DNA from: Shewanella sp. NFH-SH190041
GTDB taxonomy: Bacteria > Pseudomonadota > Gammaproteobacteria > Enterobacterales > Shewanellaceae
Assembly (NCBI RefSeq): GCF_024363255.1
Contig: NZ_AP026070.1
Span: 2,790,001-2,854,000 of the forward strand
Direction of reading: 5' to 3'
DNA: 64,000 bases
The notes below the pieces were generated by a model, which worked only from the letters and a program-made list of their open reading frames with translations, was not told where the DNA came from and did not search any database. The position numbers were made by a program, and so were the translations under genes. Positions 9,892-20,336 of the stretch are shown here, piece after piece. Each line of letters starts with the position of its first letter. The stretch's first letter is position 1.

Positions 9892-10784
9892 CTCACTGCC
9901 TCAAGGCTGATTTGAGTGCCCGAAAAAACAACTCGGTTGCGCCCCTGTCGCTTAGCCTGCACCAAGGCCGTATCAATTTTATTAAACCAATGTTCCCATT
10001 CAGCAGATAATTGCTGCCCAGTCAGTACCGGAGATGCGCCGACTGAAACGGTAACAGGCAAACAGCCCCCTTTGCGCGCAAAGGGTTCCAAGGCGACTAG
10101 GTCTTTTAAACGCTCTAACACCCGTTCGGCGGCATCTGGCTCACCAATAGCCAGTAAGAGCAAAAACTCCTCCCCACTCCAGCGCACCAAGAGATCTGAT
10201 GAGCGCAGCGCCGCATCCACACGGTTACTGAACTCAACGAGTACATCGTCTCCGGCATCAAAACCATAAGTGTCATTAATCTGTTTAAAATCATCCAAAT
10301 TAATCAAGGCCACCACATATTGCCCTTGGCGACGACTCACTGCGAGCTCAGCCAACTGCTGTTCAAACTGTCCTCGACTACATAACCCGGTTAGCTCATC
10401 ACAGCGGCGCTGATGGCATCGGTTGTCACTGTCATCTCGGCGCAAGCGAAAATGAAATAAGCGCAAATAACGTCCTAATGCCAATATCGTCAGCACGGCA
10501 ATAAGCAACAGAGTTAACAGCAGCACATCCTGTTGCAAAGCACTGACCTGCTCTCGAGTTGCAGCCAGCTCAGCCGCTAATGCCTGCTTTTCTTCCTGGG
10601 CAGAGACAGTAGGCAAAGTTAATGATGTTCCCCCGCTTCCCCCTAAGTTTTCAAGTCCATTTCCAGCAGTGATTAACTGAGGAGAAAGCACCTTAGCCAT
10701 AAGATGAACATTGCAGCAAAAAAACAGCAAAAACACTCTCAATACAAAGTGAAAACCTTTCAACCCAGCCCCCGAAATCATCAC
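9888..10784 (-). CDS. Membrane-anchored GGDEF diguanylate cyclase
   Basis: A 298-residue protein. A hydrophobic N-terminus (about 10-30) acts as signal or first anchor, followed by a short periplasmic stretch that includes a Gly/Ser patch and a coiled coil (62-86). A transmembrane helix spans 86-105 and a cytoplasmic GGDEF domain spans 125-290. The signature is SGEEF (203-207), a variant of GGDEF seen in some active enzymes, and an RxxD inhibitory site (RSSD, 194-197) sits five residues upstream. It should make cyclic di-GMP if active. The stop codon overlaps the start of the dead hydrolase gene, so the two form an operon, placed between the acetate-response regulator and kinase genes. Confidence 0.85.
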   Translation of the reverse strand: MMISGAGLKGFHFVLRVFLLFFCCNVHLMAKVLSPQLITAGNGLENLGGSGGTSLTLPTVSAQEEKQALAAELAATREQVSALQQDVLLLTLLLIAVLTILALGRYLRLFHFRLRRDDSDNRCHQRRCDELTGLCSRGQFEQQLAELAVSRRQGQYVVALINLDDFKQINDTYGFDAGDDVLVEFSNRVDAALRSSDLLVRWSGEEFLLLLAIGEPDAAERVLERLKDLVALEPFARKGGCLPVTVSVGASPVLTGQQLSAEWEHWFNKIDTALVQAKRQGRNRVVFSGTQISLEAVR

Positions 10785-10842
10785 GCAGTCAAAAAAAAGC
10801 AGGCCAAAATGCCTGCTTTTGAGTATAGACAGCCATACAGCA

Positions 10843-13800
10843 TTACGATGTCAATAAACGGGAAATCAATGCTCGTAATGCTGCAGGCCGGATCATTTTA
10901 GCCATATAGTGATAGCCGCGATGTTGCATATCTTCGATCAGAGCCTTATTGGTGTTAGCCGTCAATAATATACCTGGGATCTGCTGACCGTAACGCGATC
11001 TAATGGCATCCATGGCATCTACTCCGTTTTTCCCCAGATCTAAGTGGTAATCCGCCAGCATAATATCCGGCGACATCCCCTTAAGCCCTAGCTGGATCAT
11101 GGCCTCATCCAAATCCCGAGCACAAACCACCTGACATTGCCAACGGTTAAGTAAACTGCCCAAGCCAGCCAAAATAGCATCTTCATTATCAATACATAGC
11201 ACTTTCACACCTGCTAAGGATTGAGGTGACACCAGCGCCGATTTGCTTGACTGCAACTGAGGTTGCAAGCCTAAAGGCACTTTCACCGAAAATACCGAGC
11301 CCCGGCCTAATACAGAGGCGACATCAATTGGATGCTGCAATACCCGGCAGATACGGTCAGCAATGGCAAGCCCTAACCCTAAGCCCCCAGAAGCTTTTAC
11401 CTGTGGCGTATCAAGACGGTGAAACTCCTGAAAGATCTCGGCCATTTTTTCCGGTGCAATGCCGCAGCCAGAATCCAGTACCTGAATTTCCAGCACACCG
11501 CTGCGGCGACGACAGCCTAGTAACACGCGGCCGCCCCGAGCATAACGGTAGGCATTAGTCAGAAAATTCTGCAACACTCGTCGCAAGAGCGCCGGATCGG
11601 TCTGCAAATAACCACTGGCAGGCACATAAGAAAATTCAATGCCATGACCTCCAGCCATCGCCGCAAATTCCACCGCTAAACCATCAAGCAACTCAGTGAC
11701 CGCGACTTGGCGTAAATTCACTTCCACATTGCCCGAGTCCAAACGGGAGATATCCAGCAGATCGCTTAGCAATTCACCAGCCGTTTTTAAAGCACTATTA
11801 ACATGTTGCAATGTTGTATTTGCCTCTTGGTCAAGCCCGGGATATTGCGCTAACGAGGCGGTAAATAGCCGGGCTGCATTAAGAGGCTGCATCAAATCAT
11901 GCCCCACCGCAGCGAGGAAACGACTTTTAGACGCATTAGCCATCTCCTCCTGAGCCTTAGCTTCCAGCAGTTCACGATTTAGCCTAGCCAATTGTGTAGT
12001 ACGGGCATTAACGCGACTTTCCAGAGTCTCATTGATTTCCCGCAAGGCCTGTTCCTGCTGCCGATATTGGGTAATATCACTGAAGGTCATAACAAAGCCG
12101 CCACCGGGCATGGGATTCCCCTGAATTTTAATCACCCGCCCGTCGCGTCTGTGCCGCTCTGAAGTATGAGCTGAGCCTCGCCGCATATGAGCAAGGCGCC
12201 GCTCAACCTGCTCAGCAACGTCTCCTGCGCCACAAAATCCACGCTCAGCATTAAAGCGGATCACATCAGCAATGGGCATTCCCGGCCGTAAAAATGTTAT
12301 CGGATAACGGTACAACTCTGCATAACGGTTGTTCCATGCCACTAAGTTTAAATCGCCGTCAACCACACTCATACCATCACTGGCATGCTCAATGGCACCG
12401 CGTAACATATCTTGACTGAGCATAACTTTTGCAGAAGCCTCATCCACCAAAGAGAAGACTTCATCTAATGCCAAATCACGTCCCTGCAGCACAGAGTCTA
12501 ATACCAGCGCCGCACTGGATGCCCCAAGCACACTGGCAAGCAGATATTCGGTATGGGCGATTAAAGCGGGGTCTGCCGGACGGTGCTGATTATCACTGTC
12601 GACAGCTTCGGGCAAAAATTGACTGAAACTCTGATAGGCCCGGCCGGGGGAAACAAAACGGCTGGCTAAAATCAGTAAATCCTGCTGGGTAACAGAGCCA
12701 CTTCGGCGACCGGTTTTTAGCGCCCCGGGTGTGACAAAACTACTGGCTTGGATCCGCTCCAGCACGCCCGCCCGCAGCCCAAGTGAGCCGCCAATATAAC
12801 AGATGATATTCACGCACAGCGCCAATAAGGCATCCAATACCGTCGGATTAATCCCGCTAGGTTGTCCTGCACCCAGCGCTGTCACATCAGATATCAGCAA
12901 TAATGCCCACAGTCCAAAACCAGCCCCTAATCCAAGCAACACTCCGGCCCGATTACCCTGCTGCCAGATCAGGCCACCAATCAATGCCGGTGACAGTTGC
13001 GCAAATGCTCCAAATGACAGCATGCCCAGTCCCGAGAGCGAATCACTGCTAGCAAACAGCAGGTAACTGGCATACCCCAGCAGCAAAATGGCAATAATGG
13101 CTAAACGACGGCTATTGAGCAGCAAACGAGAAAACTGGCGAAAATTTTTCTCGCGGATAATGCCAAGGCGCAACAGCAGCGGCAGCAACCACTCATTACT
13201 GATCATAATGCTGATAGTCACCACAGCGACAATTACCATTCCGGTGGCTGCCGATAATGTGCCCAGCAACGCAACTATCGCCACTGTCGGCATATCCAGC
13301 GCCAAGGGTAGATTGATAACATAGGTGTCTGCCGCCACACTGCGACCCAGTAATACCTTACCCGCCAGCGCCAACGGCGCAACAAACAGCGCAAAGAGTA
13401 AAAGATAAAGCGGCAATACCCAGCGGGCACGGCGTAATACCGCCTCACCCGCGCACTCCACCACGGTGACATGAAACTGCCTTGGCATACAGATAAAGGC
13501 CGCCATCCCCAATAGCAACTCCGGCAGCAGCCCAGTGATGTTTAACCTAGCCGCCGGTAATAATTGTCGCTCTGTTGCCTGCTGAAAAATCTGTAGGGGA
13601 GAATCAAATACCCCAAAACATATCACCAGACCCACCAATAAAAATGCTGCCAGTTTAACCAAGGATTCAAAGGCAATGGCGAGCATCATCCCGGGATTAT
13701 GTTCAGTAGCATCAAGTTTGCGGGTGCCGAATAAAATGGCAAACAATGCCAAAATCAGCGTGATCAGCAGTGGCAGCATCGCATTGCTTTCCAACGCCAC

Positions 13801-14244
13801 GCTGGGCTGAAATAATCCCAACGCAAAAACCATGGCTTTAAGTTGTAGCGCAATATAGGGCATGATCCCTAACAAGGCGATCAAGGTCACCAATGCCGCC
13901 AATAATTGGGATTTACCATAGCGGGCCGCAATAAAATCAGCCACTGAGGTAATATTTTGCGCTTTAGCAACCAGCACCATTTTGCGCAGCAAACCAAAAC
14001 ACAGCGTAAAAATCAGTATCGGCCCGAGAAAAATCGGCACAAAAGACCAAAGATCCTCCGCCGACTGCCCCACAGTACCGAGAAAACTCCAAGAAGAGCA
14101 GTATACCGCCAGAGACAGACCATAAATGGCGACCTGTCCACCAGGCGCAATGCGATGAACAAATCGCTCAGCCCCCCAAGCCAGTAAAAACAGCAGGGCG
14201 CCGTAACATAACGCAATTAATGCCACAAACAGGGTCAGATCCAT
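10843..14244 (-). CDS. crbS: SSS-domain hybrid histidine kinase, CrbS type
   Basis: A 1133-residue sensor. The N-terminal ~490 residues form a multi-helix sodium/solute symporter (SSS, SLC5) domain; then come a linker, a PAS domain, a HisKA dimerisation domain (FLAAVGHDLMQPLN), a HATPase domain (GGLGLGLAIADRI) and a C-terminal receiver domain with Asp in IMLADYHLD. The frame is open 38 codons further upstream, but the hydrophobic N-terminus starts at MDLTLF; the ATG at 14242-14244 has AGGA ten bases before it, so I use that start. In Vibrio and Pseudomonas, CrbS-type kinases respond to acetate and control acs, which is transcribed divergently here. Whether the SSS domain moves a solute or only senses it cannot be told. 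Confidence 0.88.
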   Translation of the reverse strand: MDLTLFVALIALCYGALLFLLAWGAERFVHRIAPGGQVAIYGLSLAVYCSSWSFLGTVGQSAEDLWSFVPIFLGPILIFTLCFGLLRKMVLVAKAQNITSVADFIAARYGKSQLLAALVTLIALLGIMPYIALQLKAMVFALGLFQPSVALESNAMLPLLITLILALFAILFGTRKLDATEHNPGMMLAIAFESLVKLAAFLLVGLVICFGVFDSPLQIFQQATERQLLPAARLNITGLLPELLLGMAAFICMPRQFHVTVVECAGEAVLRRARWVLPLYLLLFALFVAPLALAGKVLLGRSVAADTYVINLPLALDMPTVAIVALLGTLSAATGMVIVAVVTISIMISNEWLLPLLLRLGIIREKNFRQFSRLLLNSRRLAIIAILLLGYASYLLFASSDSLSGLGMLSFGAFAQLSPALIGGLIWQQGNRAGVLLGLGAGFGLWALLLISDVTALGAGQPSGINPTVLDALLALCVNIICYIGGSLGLRAGVLERIQASSFVTPGALKTGRRSGSVTQQDLLILASRFVSPGRAYQSFSQFLPEAVDSDNQHRPADPALIAHTEYLLASVLGASSAALVLDSVLQGRDLALDEVFSLVDEASAKVMLSQDMLRGAIEHASDGMSVVDGDLNLVAWNNRYAELYRYPITFLRPGMPIADVIRFNAERGFCGAGDVAEQVERRLAHMRRGSAHTSERHRRDGRVIKIQGNPMPGGGFVMTFSDITQYRQQEQALREINETLESRVNARTTQLARLNRELLEAKAQEEMANASKSRFLAAVGHDLMQPLNAARLFTASLAQYPGLDQEANTTLQHVNSALKTAGELLSDLLDISRLDSGNVEVNLRQVAVTELLDGLAVEFAAMAGGHGIEFSYVPASGYLQTDPALLRRVLQNFLTNAYRYARGGRVLLGCRRRSGVLEIQVLDSGCGIAPEKMAEIFQEFHRLDTPQVKASGGLGLGLAIADRICRVLQHPIDVASVLGRGSVFSVKVPLGLQPQLQSSKSALVSPQSLAGVKVLCIDNEDAILAGLGSLLNRWQCQVVCARDLDEAMIQLGLKGMSPDIMLADYHLDLGKNGVDAMDAIRSRYGQQIPGILLTANTNKALIEDMQHRGYHYMAKMIRPAALRALISRLLTS

Positions 14245-14564
14245 CTTCTTTTTATCCTGATAACCTTGGCAGATATCGCCAAATTGACAGCAGTTATTGT
14301 GCGTTAAAACCGTAAAGCGCACCAGATTGCTTAATGCTTTCCCCTCAAGCGAATTCAAGGTATCACTCTGAAAAACAACACACTATACCAAGGTCTAATG
14401 GTGCGTTACCCCTCGCCAGCGGCATACTCTGATCCCAAGGTGCAGTATCGCCTACTTCGCAGCACAAAGGCGGCCTCAACACAATTATTACCGCCGGCAT
14501 CGACTGCATATGGCCTATATTTACTGCCAGTCATTCGCGCACATTTACAGCAAAGGAAGCCCCT
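14245..14564. promoter_or_regulatory. Divergent crbS/acs control region
   Basis: This 320-base spacer drives crbS leftward and acs rightward. A TATATT -10 candidate lies near 14516-14521 without a matching -35 box, which would fit an activator-dependent acs promoter. I see no full CRP palindrome and cannot place a CrbR site by eye. The acs ribosome binding site AAGGAAG sits at about 14553-14559. Confidence 0.4.
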
Positions 14565-16517
14565 ATGAGCACGCCGTCCCGCTATCCAATTTTGGATACC
14601 ATTGCCGCCAACGCCCATATTAATCAGGAACAATACCAGCGTATGTACCAGGAATCAGTGGTAAATCCTGATGGTTTCTGGCGCCAGCACGGGCAGCGGA
14701 TAGACTGGATCACCCCGTTTACCCAAGTTAAGGCCACCTCGTTTGATGACCATAACCTTTCCATCAAATGGTTTTATGACGGTACATTGAATGCTGCCGC
14801 TAACTGTCTCGATCGACATTTAGCTGATAACGGAGATACAACGGCAATTATCTGGGAAGGTGATAATGCCGATGAGCAACGTCGTCTGACTTACCGGGAA
14901 TTACACGAAGCGGTATGCCGCTTTGCCAATGCATTAAAAGGCCAAGGGGTACGCCGCGGGGATGTCGTCACCCTGTATATGCCCATGGTACCGGAAGCAG
15001 CAATCGCTATGCTGGCCTGTGCTCGGATAGGCGCAGTGCACTCAGTTATTTTTGGCGGTTTTTCCCCCGATGCGATTGCCTCGCGCATTATTGATGGCAA
15101 ATCTAAAGTGGTGGTCACAGCGGATGAAGGCTTGCGAGCCGGACGTACCATTCCCCTTAAAGCCAATATTGATCAAGCATTAACTCGAGCCGATGTGGAT
15201 ACGGTTGAGCGGGTGATTGTGCTACAGCGCACCGGTGGAGACATCAACTGGCAAGATGGCCGAGATATCTGGTGGCATGATGTCTGTACCCATGCATCCA
15301 GCCATTGTGAAGTCGAGGAAATGAATGCAGAAGATCCGCTATTTCTACTCTATACCTCAGGCTCAACCGGCAATCCTAAAGGCGTGCTACACACCACAGG
15401 TGGCTATTTAGTGTATGCCGCGATGACCCATGAATATGTGTTTGACTACCGCCCGGGGGAGATTTATTGGTGCACCGCGGATGTTGGTTGGATCACCGGT
15501 CACAGTTATATGGTCTATGGCCCGCTGGCCAATGCCGCAACGATTCTTATCCATGAAGGCGTGCCCAATTACCCCGGCCCATCCCGACTGGCAGAGATGA
15601 TTGACCGCCATCAGGTCAACATTCTCTACACCGCTCCAACGCTCATTCGCGCTTTAATGGCAGAAGGGGAAGCCCCATTTAACCAGCTTGATGGCCGCTC
15701 GCTACGCATTATGGGCAGTGTTGGTGAACCGATAAACCCGGAAGCTTGGCGCTGGTATCACGAAGTGATTGGCCATGAACACTGCCCAATTGTTGATACC
15801 TGGTGGCAGACTGAAACCGGCGGCATTTTGATCAGCCCATTACCCGGGGCAACAGAAACCAAGCCCGGGTCAGCAACCAGACCCTTTTTTGGCGTGCAGC
15901 CAGCCTTAGTTGATAACAGCGGCACCATTTTAGAGGGCGAAGCTGAAGGCAACTTAGTACTGCTTGACTCTTGGCCCGGGCAAATGCGCACCGTATATGG
16001 CGATCACGACAGATTTGCGCTGACTTATTTTAAAACATTCCGGGGTATGTACTTTACTGGTGATGGCGCACGACGGGATGAAGATGGCTATTACTGGATT
16101 ACCGGGCGGGTAGATGATGTGATTAATGTTTCCGGACACCGCTTGGGTACTGCAGAAGTGGAAAGTGCCCTCGTTGCCCATGAAATGGTGGCTGAGGCAG
16201 CCGTGGTTGGCTATCCCCATGATATCAAGGGGCAGGGGATCTATGCCTATGTCACCCTAACCAAAGATGCCGAGCAATCAGAAGCTTTGCGCGCAGAACT
16301 CCGCCAATGGGTACGCAAAGAAATCGGCGCGTTGGCAACGCCGGATCTTATCCAATTTGCTGGCGGACTCCCCAAAACCCGCTCGGGGAAGATTATGCGC
16401 CGTTTCCTACGCAAAATCGCTGCGAATGAGATAACCAATCTTGGGGATTCTTCTACCCTAGCCGATCCTGCAGTCATAGAACTATTGATTGCCAGCCGGC
16501 TCAACCGACCTGGTTAA
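14565..16517 (+). CDS. acs: Acetyl-CoA synthetase
   Basis: A 650-residue AMP-forming ligase that activates acetate to acetyl-CoA through acetyl-AMP. The P-loop [11 protein letters not shown] is near residue 264, the WWQTETGG core motif is present, and the C-terminal [11 protein letters not shown] carries the Lys near 609 that is reversibly acetylated in this family. The start ATG at 14565 has a good AAGGAAG site. It is divergent from the CrbS-type kinase, its probable regulator, and is followed by a terminator. With ppsA and the DAHP synthase nearby, the region is rich in C2/C3 metabolism. Confidence 0.97.
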   Translation: MSTPSRYPILDTIAANAHINQEQYQRMYQESVVNPDGFWRQHGQRIDWITPFTQVKATSFDDHNLSIKWFYDGTLNAAANCLDRHLADNGDTTAIIWEGDNADEQRRLTYRELHEAVCRFANALKGQGVRRGDVVTLYMPMVPEAAIAMLACARIGAVHSVIFGGFSPDAIASRIIDGKSKVVVTADEGLRAGRTIPLKANIDQALTRADVDTVERVIVLQRTGGDINWQDGRDIWWHDVCTHASSHCEVEEMNAEDPLFLLYTSGSTGNPKGVLHTTGGYLVYAAMTHEYVFDYRPGEIYWCTADVGWITGHSYMVYGPLANAATILIHEGVPNYPGPSRLAEMIDRHQVNILYTAPTLIRALMAEGEAPFNQLDGRSLRIMGSVGEPINPEAWRWYHEVIGHEHCPIVDTWWQTETGGILISPLPGATETKPGSATRPFFGVQPALVDNSGTILEGEAEGNLVLLDSWPGQMRTVYGDHDRFALTYFKTFRGMYFTGDGARRDEDGYYWITGRVDDVINVSGHRLGTAEVESALVAHEMVAEAAVVGYPHDIKGQGIYAYVTLTKDAEQSEALRAELRQWVRKEIGALATPDLIQFAGGLPKTRSGKIMRRFLRKIAANEITNLGDSSTLADPAVIELLIASRLNRPG

Positions 16518-16529
16518 TTGTTCCCAACT

Positions 16530-16566
16530 GGGGAGTCGAGTTACCCGCAGGCTCCCCTTTTTTCTC
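16530..16566 (+). terminator. Intrinsic terminator of acs
   Basis: A stem GGGGAG/CTCCCC with a 16-base loop and a TTTTTT tail, 13 bases past the acs stop codon. Confidence 0.75.
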
Positions 16567-16808
16567 TTATCTATGCCATCGCTATATCTGCCAGTTTACA
16601 CATCCCAGCGCAATACATGCTTGCTAACGCCCCTCCAAATGATTGCGGCTCACTTATCCTTGTGGAAAATTTCAGGAAAAGCGCGCTCAATACAATGTCA
16701 TTAGCAGGTAATTTTACTGCACAGTCAATGACTCCCGGCTGTGGTACACTGAGCCAATAGGCAATCTATACCCCACATCAATTCACCTTCAAGTAGCAGA
16801 AGTAACCC

Positions 16809-18557
16809 GTGGCTAATATTATTCTTCGAGACTATCAGCAGCAGGCCGTCGATGCCACGTTGCAGCATTTTCGTCACTCGACAGCATCTGCCGTGTTAGT
16901 ACTCCCCACCGGCGCGGGGAAGAGTCTGGTTATTGCTGAACTGGCCAGAATCGCTAAAGGCCGGGTGTTAGTTTTAACCCATGTTAAAGAGTTAGTGGCA
17001 CAAAATGCTGAAAAGGTTGGGTTAATGACAGATGCCGCGGGTATTTATTCCGCGGGTTTGGGACAGAAGTCCACTGACGATAAAACGCTAGTCGCCAGCA
17101 TTCAATCTGCCGCTCGAGCACGAGAAAAGTTCACCACACCATTTTCCTTGGTGATTATTGATGAATGTCATCGGGTCAGTCTGGAAAAAGACAGCCAATA
17201 CCAACAATTGCTGCAACATCTCAAACAAATCAATACCAATATTCGCATTTTAGGGCTTACCGCCACGCCATATCGTCTGGGGCTGGGCTGGATTTACCGT
17301 TATCACTACCATGGTAAAGTAGGCACCCCGGATAAAGCAGTATTTGAAAAATGTATTTTTGAACTGCCGCTGCGGCCACTTATCAAGCAAGGCTATCTTA
17401 CTCCACCAACCCTATATGATGGCTTAGAAGCACAATATGATTTCAGCCTGCTCCAAGCCGGTGAACATGGTCAGTACAGCGAGCAACAGATTGATTCACT
17501 ACTGAGCCATTCAGGTCGGGCAACTAAAGCGATTGTCGGTCAAATACGTCTATTGGCACAGCAGCGCCGCGGCGTCATTATCTTTGCGGCCACAGTGCGT
17601 CATGCAGAAGAGATTATGACACTGCTGCATGGAGAGTCATCCGCGTTAATCACCGCACAAACAGACAATGATGAACGGGATCGTTTAATCAATGCCTTCA
17701 AAGCTCAAGAGATCAAATTTCTAGTCAACGTGGCCGTACTCACCACGGGGTTTGATGCGCCCCATGTTGATTTTATTGCGATTTTACGACCGACAGAGTC
17801 AGTGAGTTTATTTCAGCAGATGGTTGGTCGAGGTCTGCGACTGGCACCAAACAAACATGATTGTCTGGTGATTGACTATGCCGCTAATGGTTTTGATCTC
17901 TACTTTCCTGAAGTTGGACAAGCTAAACCAGATAGCAAGTCTGTGCCAGTACAAGTGCCTTGCCCTGCATGCCAATTTGCTAATATTTTCTGGGGGTTGG
18001 TTGATGATGATGGCGATATTATCGAGCATTTCGGCCGCCGCTGTCAGGGATTAGATGAACACAATCAGCAGTGTAGTTATCGATTTCGTTGTCGTATTTG
18101 TCCAGATTGCGGAGCTGAAAATGATATTGCGGCGCGAGTATGTAATAGCTGCCAGTCGACCTTGGTGGACCCCGACACCCACCTTAAACAGGTACTGGGA
18201 AAACAGCATCATCATTTGTTCCGCTGTCAGGATATGTTGCTGACAGCAGAAGCACAGACATTAGTAATCACTTACCTCGATATTGAAGGGAATGATTATA
18301 TTCGTAAATTTAAGATGGAAACACCGGCGCAGATCAGAGCCTTATATGCGCTGTTTCTTCATAGCCACAATAAAACGCCAGGGATAAAACTGCCAAAATT
18401 GCAGCAACCTACCGATGTGATTGCAATTGCGGATCATTTCCGACATCCCGACCTAATTTTGCTAAAAAAAGGGAAAAAAGGCTGGGATTGGCTACAGGCA
18501 TTTTTTGACTATCAGGGCCGTTACCAAATCGATAAACGTCAGTATGCAACCTCTTGA
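16809..18557 (+). CDS. radD: RadD-type superfamily 2 DNA helicase
   Basis: A 582-residue protein (E. coli RadD/YejH 586) with helicase motifs I (LPTGAGKS, about 34-41) and II (DECH, about 117), GLTATPYRLG, and motif VI near QQMVGRGLRLAP. The C-terminal third has zinc-binding cysteine pairs (CPACQFAN; CPDCGAEN with a later CNSC), as in RadD. RadD assists recombination intermediate processing with RecA and SSB in E. coli; that role is inferred here. The start is GTG at 16809, which gives the family N-terminus. The gene stands alone between acs and grxA. Confidence 0.92.
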   Translation: MANIILRDYQQQAVDATLQHFRHSTASAVLVLPTGAGKSLVIAELARIAKGRVLVLTHVKELVAQNAEKVGLMTDAAGIYSAGLGQKSTDDKTLVASIQSAARAREKFTTPFSLVIIDECHRVSLEKDSQYQQLLQHLKQINTNIRILGLTATPYRLGLGWIYRYHYHGKVGTPDKAVFEKCIFELPLRPLIKQGYLTPPTLYDGLEAQYDFSLLQAGEHGQYSEQQIDSLLSHSGRATKAIVGQIRLLAQQRRGVIIFAATVRHAEEIMTLLHGESSALITAQTDNDERDRLINAFKAQEIKFLVNVAVLTTGFDAPHVDFIAILRPTESVSLFQQMVGRGLRLAPNKHDCLVIDYAANGFDLYFPEVGQAKPDSKSVPVQVPCPACQFANIFWGLVDDDGDIIEHFGRRCQGLDEHNQQCSYRFRCRICPDCGAENDIAARVCNSCQSTLVDPDTHLKQVLGKQHHHLFRCQDMLLTAEAQTLVITYLDIEGNDYIRKFKMETPAQIRALYALFLHSHNKTPGIKLPKLQQPTDVIAIADHFRHPDLILLKKGKKGWDWLQAFFDYQGRYQIDKRQYATS

Positions 18558-18627
18558 CGGTATGGTATAACTTCGCCTTAGCAAGGGTGACGGGGATCAA
18601 AAACCCGGCCTACACAAAGGAGCTTTT

Positions 18628-18888
18628 ATGCACGTAGTTATTTTCGGCCGTCCCGGCTGCCCATATTGTGTCCGCGCAGTACAACTGTCTGAACAACTGG
18701 CAGAAAAACGCGATGACTTCACCTTTAAATATGTTGATATTCACGCAGAAGGGATCAGCAAAGCCGATTTAGAAAAAACAGTAGGCAAACCTGTTGAAAC
18801 CGTACCGCAGATTTTTGTCGATAAAGAACATATCGGTGGCTGCACTGACTTTGAACAGTATGTTCGTGAGCAACATCTGCTGGACTGA
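18628..18888 (+). CDS. grxA: Glutaredoxin 1
   Basis: An 86-residue thiol-disulfide oxidoreductase that uses glutathione to reduce ribonucleotide reductase and mixed disulfides. The active site is GCPYC at residues 10-14, followed by the TVPQIFVD cis-Pro loop and GGCTDF. It aligns end to end with E. coli Grx1. The site AAAGGAG lies 5-11 bases before the ATG. It ends 11 bases before a hairpin shared with the convergent porin gene. Confidence 0.95.
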   Translation: MHVVIFGRPGCPYCVRAVQLSEQLAEKRDDFTFKYVDIHAEGISKADLEKTVGKPVETVPQIFVDKEHIGGCTDFEQYVREQHLLD

Positions 18889-18894
18889 GATAAA

Positions 18895-18923
18895 TTAAAA
18901 AAGGAGGCTCAAAGCCTCCTTTG
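18895..18923. terminator. Shared terminator of grxA and the porin gene
   Basis: A ten-pair perfect stem AAAGGAGGCT/AGCCTCCTTT with a 3-base loop. The minus strand is followed by a T-rich run, so it should stop the porin transcript well; the plus strand has only TTTG and is weaker. Confidence 0.8.
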
Positions 18924-18940
18924 TTACCTAGATCGCTAAC

Positions 18941-20083
18941 TTAAAGTACGTACTTGGCCGAAAAAATAATTCTGTCTAACTCGCCATCAAAACCATTTTG
19001 CCGTTCGTTCACAGCATGCATAAACTCAATACCAAGCGTCAAAGGTTTTACAGGAGAATACAATAAGTTAATATTGCCTGAAAAAGCAGTTTCATTAACG
19101 TCATTACCCGTTAAAGCCACATCATTATCAGCCTTAAAACCAGAGAACGTGACGCTAGAGCGCCATTTAGCATTCCACCAGTGTCGGTAAGAAACAAAGC
19201 CCGCATAAGAGCGTATTCCCTCCAACTCTCCTTTAGCATCCAACACTGCACTATTTACATAATTCAGCGCTAGATATCGCCCTAACCCATCGCCATAGGT
19301 TGCTGTAAATTTAATATCATCTTTTCCTACAGGAACCACTCCCGAAAAACTTACCCCATATCCTAAGGTACTGTTGTTATCCCCGTTTTGATCCAATTTT
19401 AGCTGCCGGGCTATCGCTGCCAAGGCAAATTTTCCACCTGCCATCGATTTAAAGTTATATCGGGCAACAGCATCAGGTACCCAACCACTACCACTGACAA
19501 TACGTTTACCGCCACCGTAGGGAGTAATGGTTGTTTCTGGGTTTTCAAGCGCAAACTGCCAATTACCACTGGTATAACGAATTTGCCCTTGGCGGGCGAA
19601 AGGAGTACCGTCTGCAGCACCCACAAAATCTAAATTTTCCGGTAGCGCTGCCGGATTTTGGAATGTGGTCCAAGTTTGACCAAACAGCCAGTTATCATAA
19701 CTGACATAAGCATGACGGATCCGAGGTGAATAACTGTTTGATACCCGCTCATTTCCATCACTATGGATGAAAAAATCCAACTCAATAAATGACGTTAGTT
19801 TGTGCCCATTAATATTAGAGACGGTTTTAAAATTAAAACGTGTTTCTCTGGCCTGAAAATCAACAACCTGTTTGCCATTTTTGGCATCACCGTAAATGGT
19901 GCCCGGAATATAAAATTGCCTGGAAATCTGCCCTGAATCCGGTGCGCCGTTGCTGTAATCACTGAACATCACATCAGCTTTAATATAACCGCCAAATGTC
20001 ACATCAGTATCCCAATCAGCAGCATAAGCTGTTGAAGCACAAAACATTGATGTAAATAAAAACCCTAGCTTGAACTGTTTCAT
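18941..20083 (-). CDS. Outer-membrane porin, DcaP-like
   Basis: A 380-residue beta-barrel protein. It has a signal peptide ending AYA before ADWDTD, alternating aromatic strands, RETRFNF, an SFIELDFF strand, YSPRIRHAYVSY, GQTWTTFQN, and a C-terminal strand ending in an aliphatic residue. This pattern resembles DcaP-type trimeric porins. The frame allows a GTG at 20090-20092, but GGGGAG with an 8-base spacing favours the ATG at 20081-20083. Substrate is unknown. It is followed by the hairpin shared with grxA and preceded by an AT-rich spacer and the tRNA array. Confidence 0.82.
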   Translation of the reverse strand: MKQFKLGFLFTSMFCASTAYAADWDTDVTFGGYIKADVMFSDYSNGAPDSGQISRQFYIPGTIYGDAKNGKQVVDFQARETRFNFKTVSNINGHKLTSFIELDFFIHSDGNERVSNSYSPRIRHAYVSYDNWLFGQTWTTFQNPAALPENLDFVGAADGTPFARQGQIRYTSGNWQFALENPETTITPYGGGKRIVSGSGWVPDAVARYNFKSMAGGKFALAAIARQLKLDQNGDNNSTLGYGVSFSGVVPVGKDDIKFTATYGDGLGRYLALNYVNSAVLDAKGELEGIRSYAGFVSYRHWWNAKWRSSVTFSGFKADNDVALTGNDVNETAFSGNINLLYSPVKPLTLGIEFMHAVNERQNGFDGELDRIIFSAKYVL

Positions 20084-20336
20084 CCTTATCACTCCCCTGT
20101 TTTATTGAAGTAATATGACCAAACCCTACTGCTTTTATATATTAGCAATAAGTCTATAAGGTGAAACTACAGTAACAATCAGGACACAATTCACCAAGCG
20201 TAAACTGCATAAAAATATGGCTAAAACAGAATTTAAAAGCACGAAAGTGATGAAAAACGTGGTTTAATAGATGAAAATATTAAGTTTTTTGCTTTAACTG
20301 AGAAAGGTATGAGGGGAAAAATAAGAAGAGTAATAG

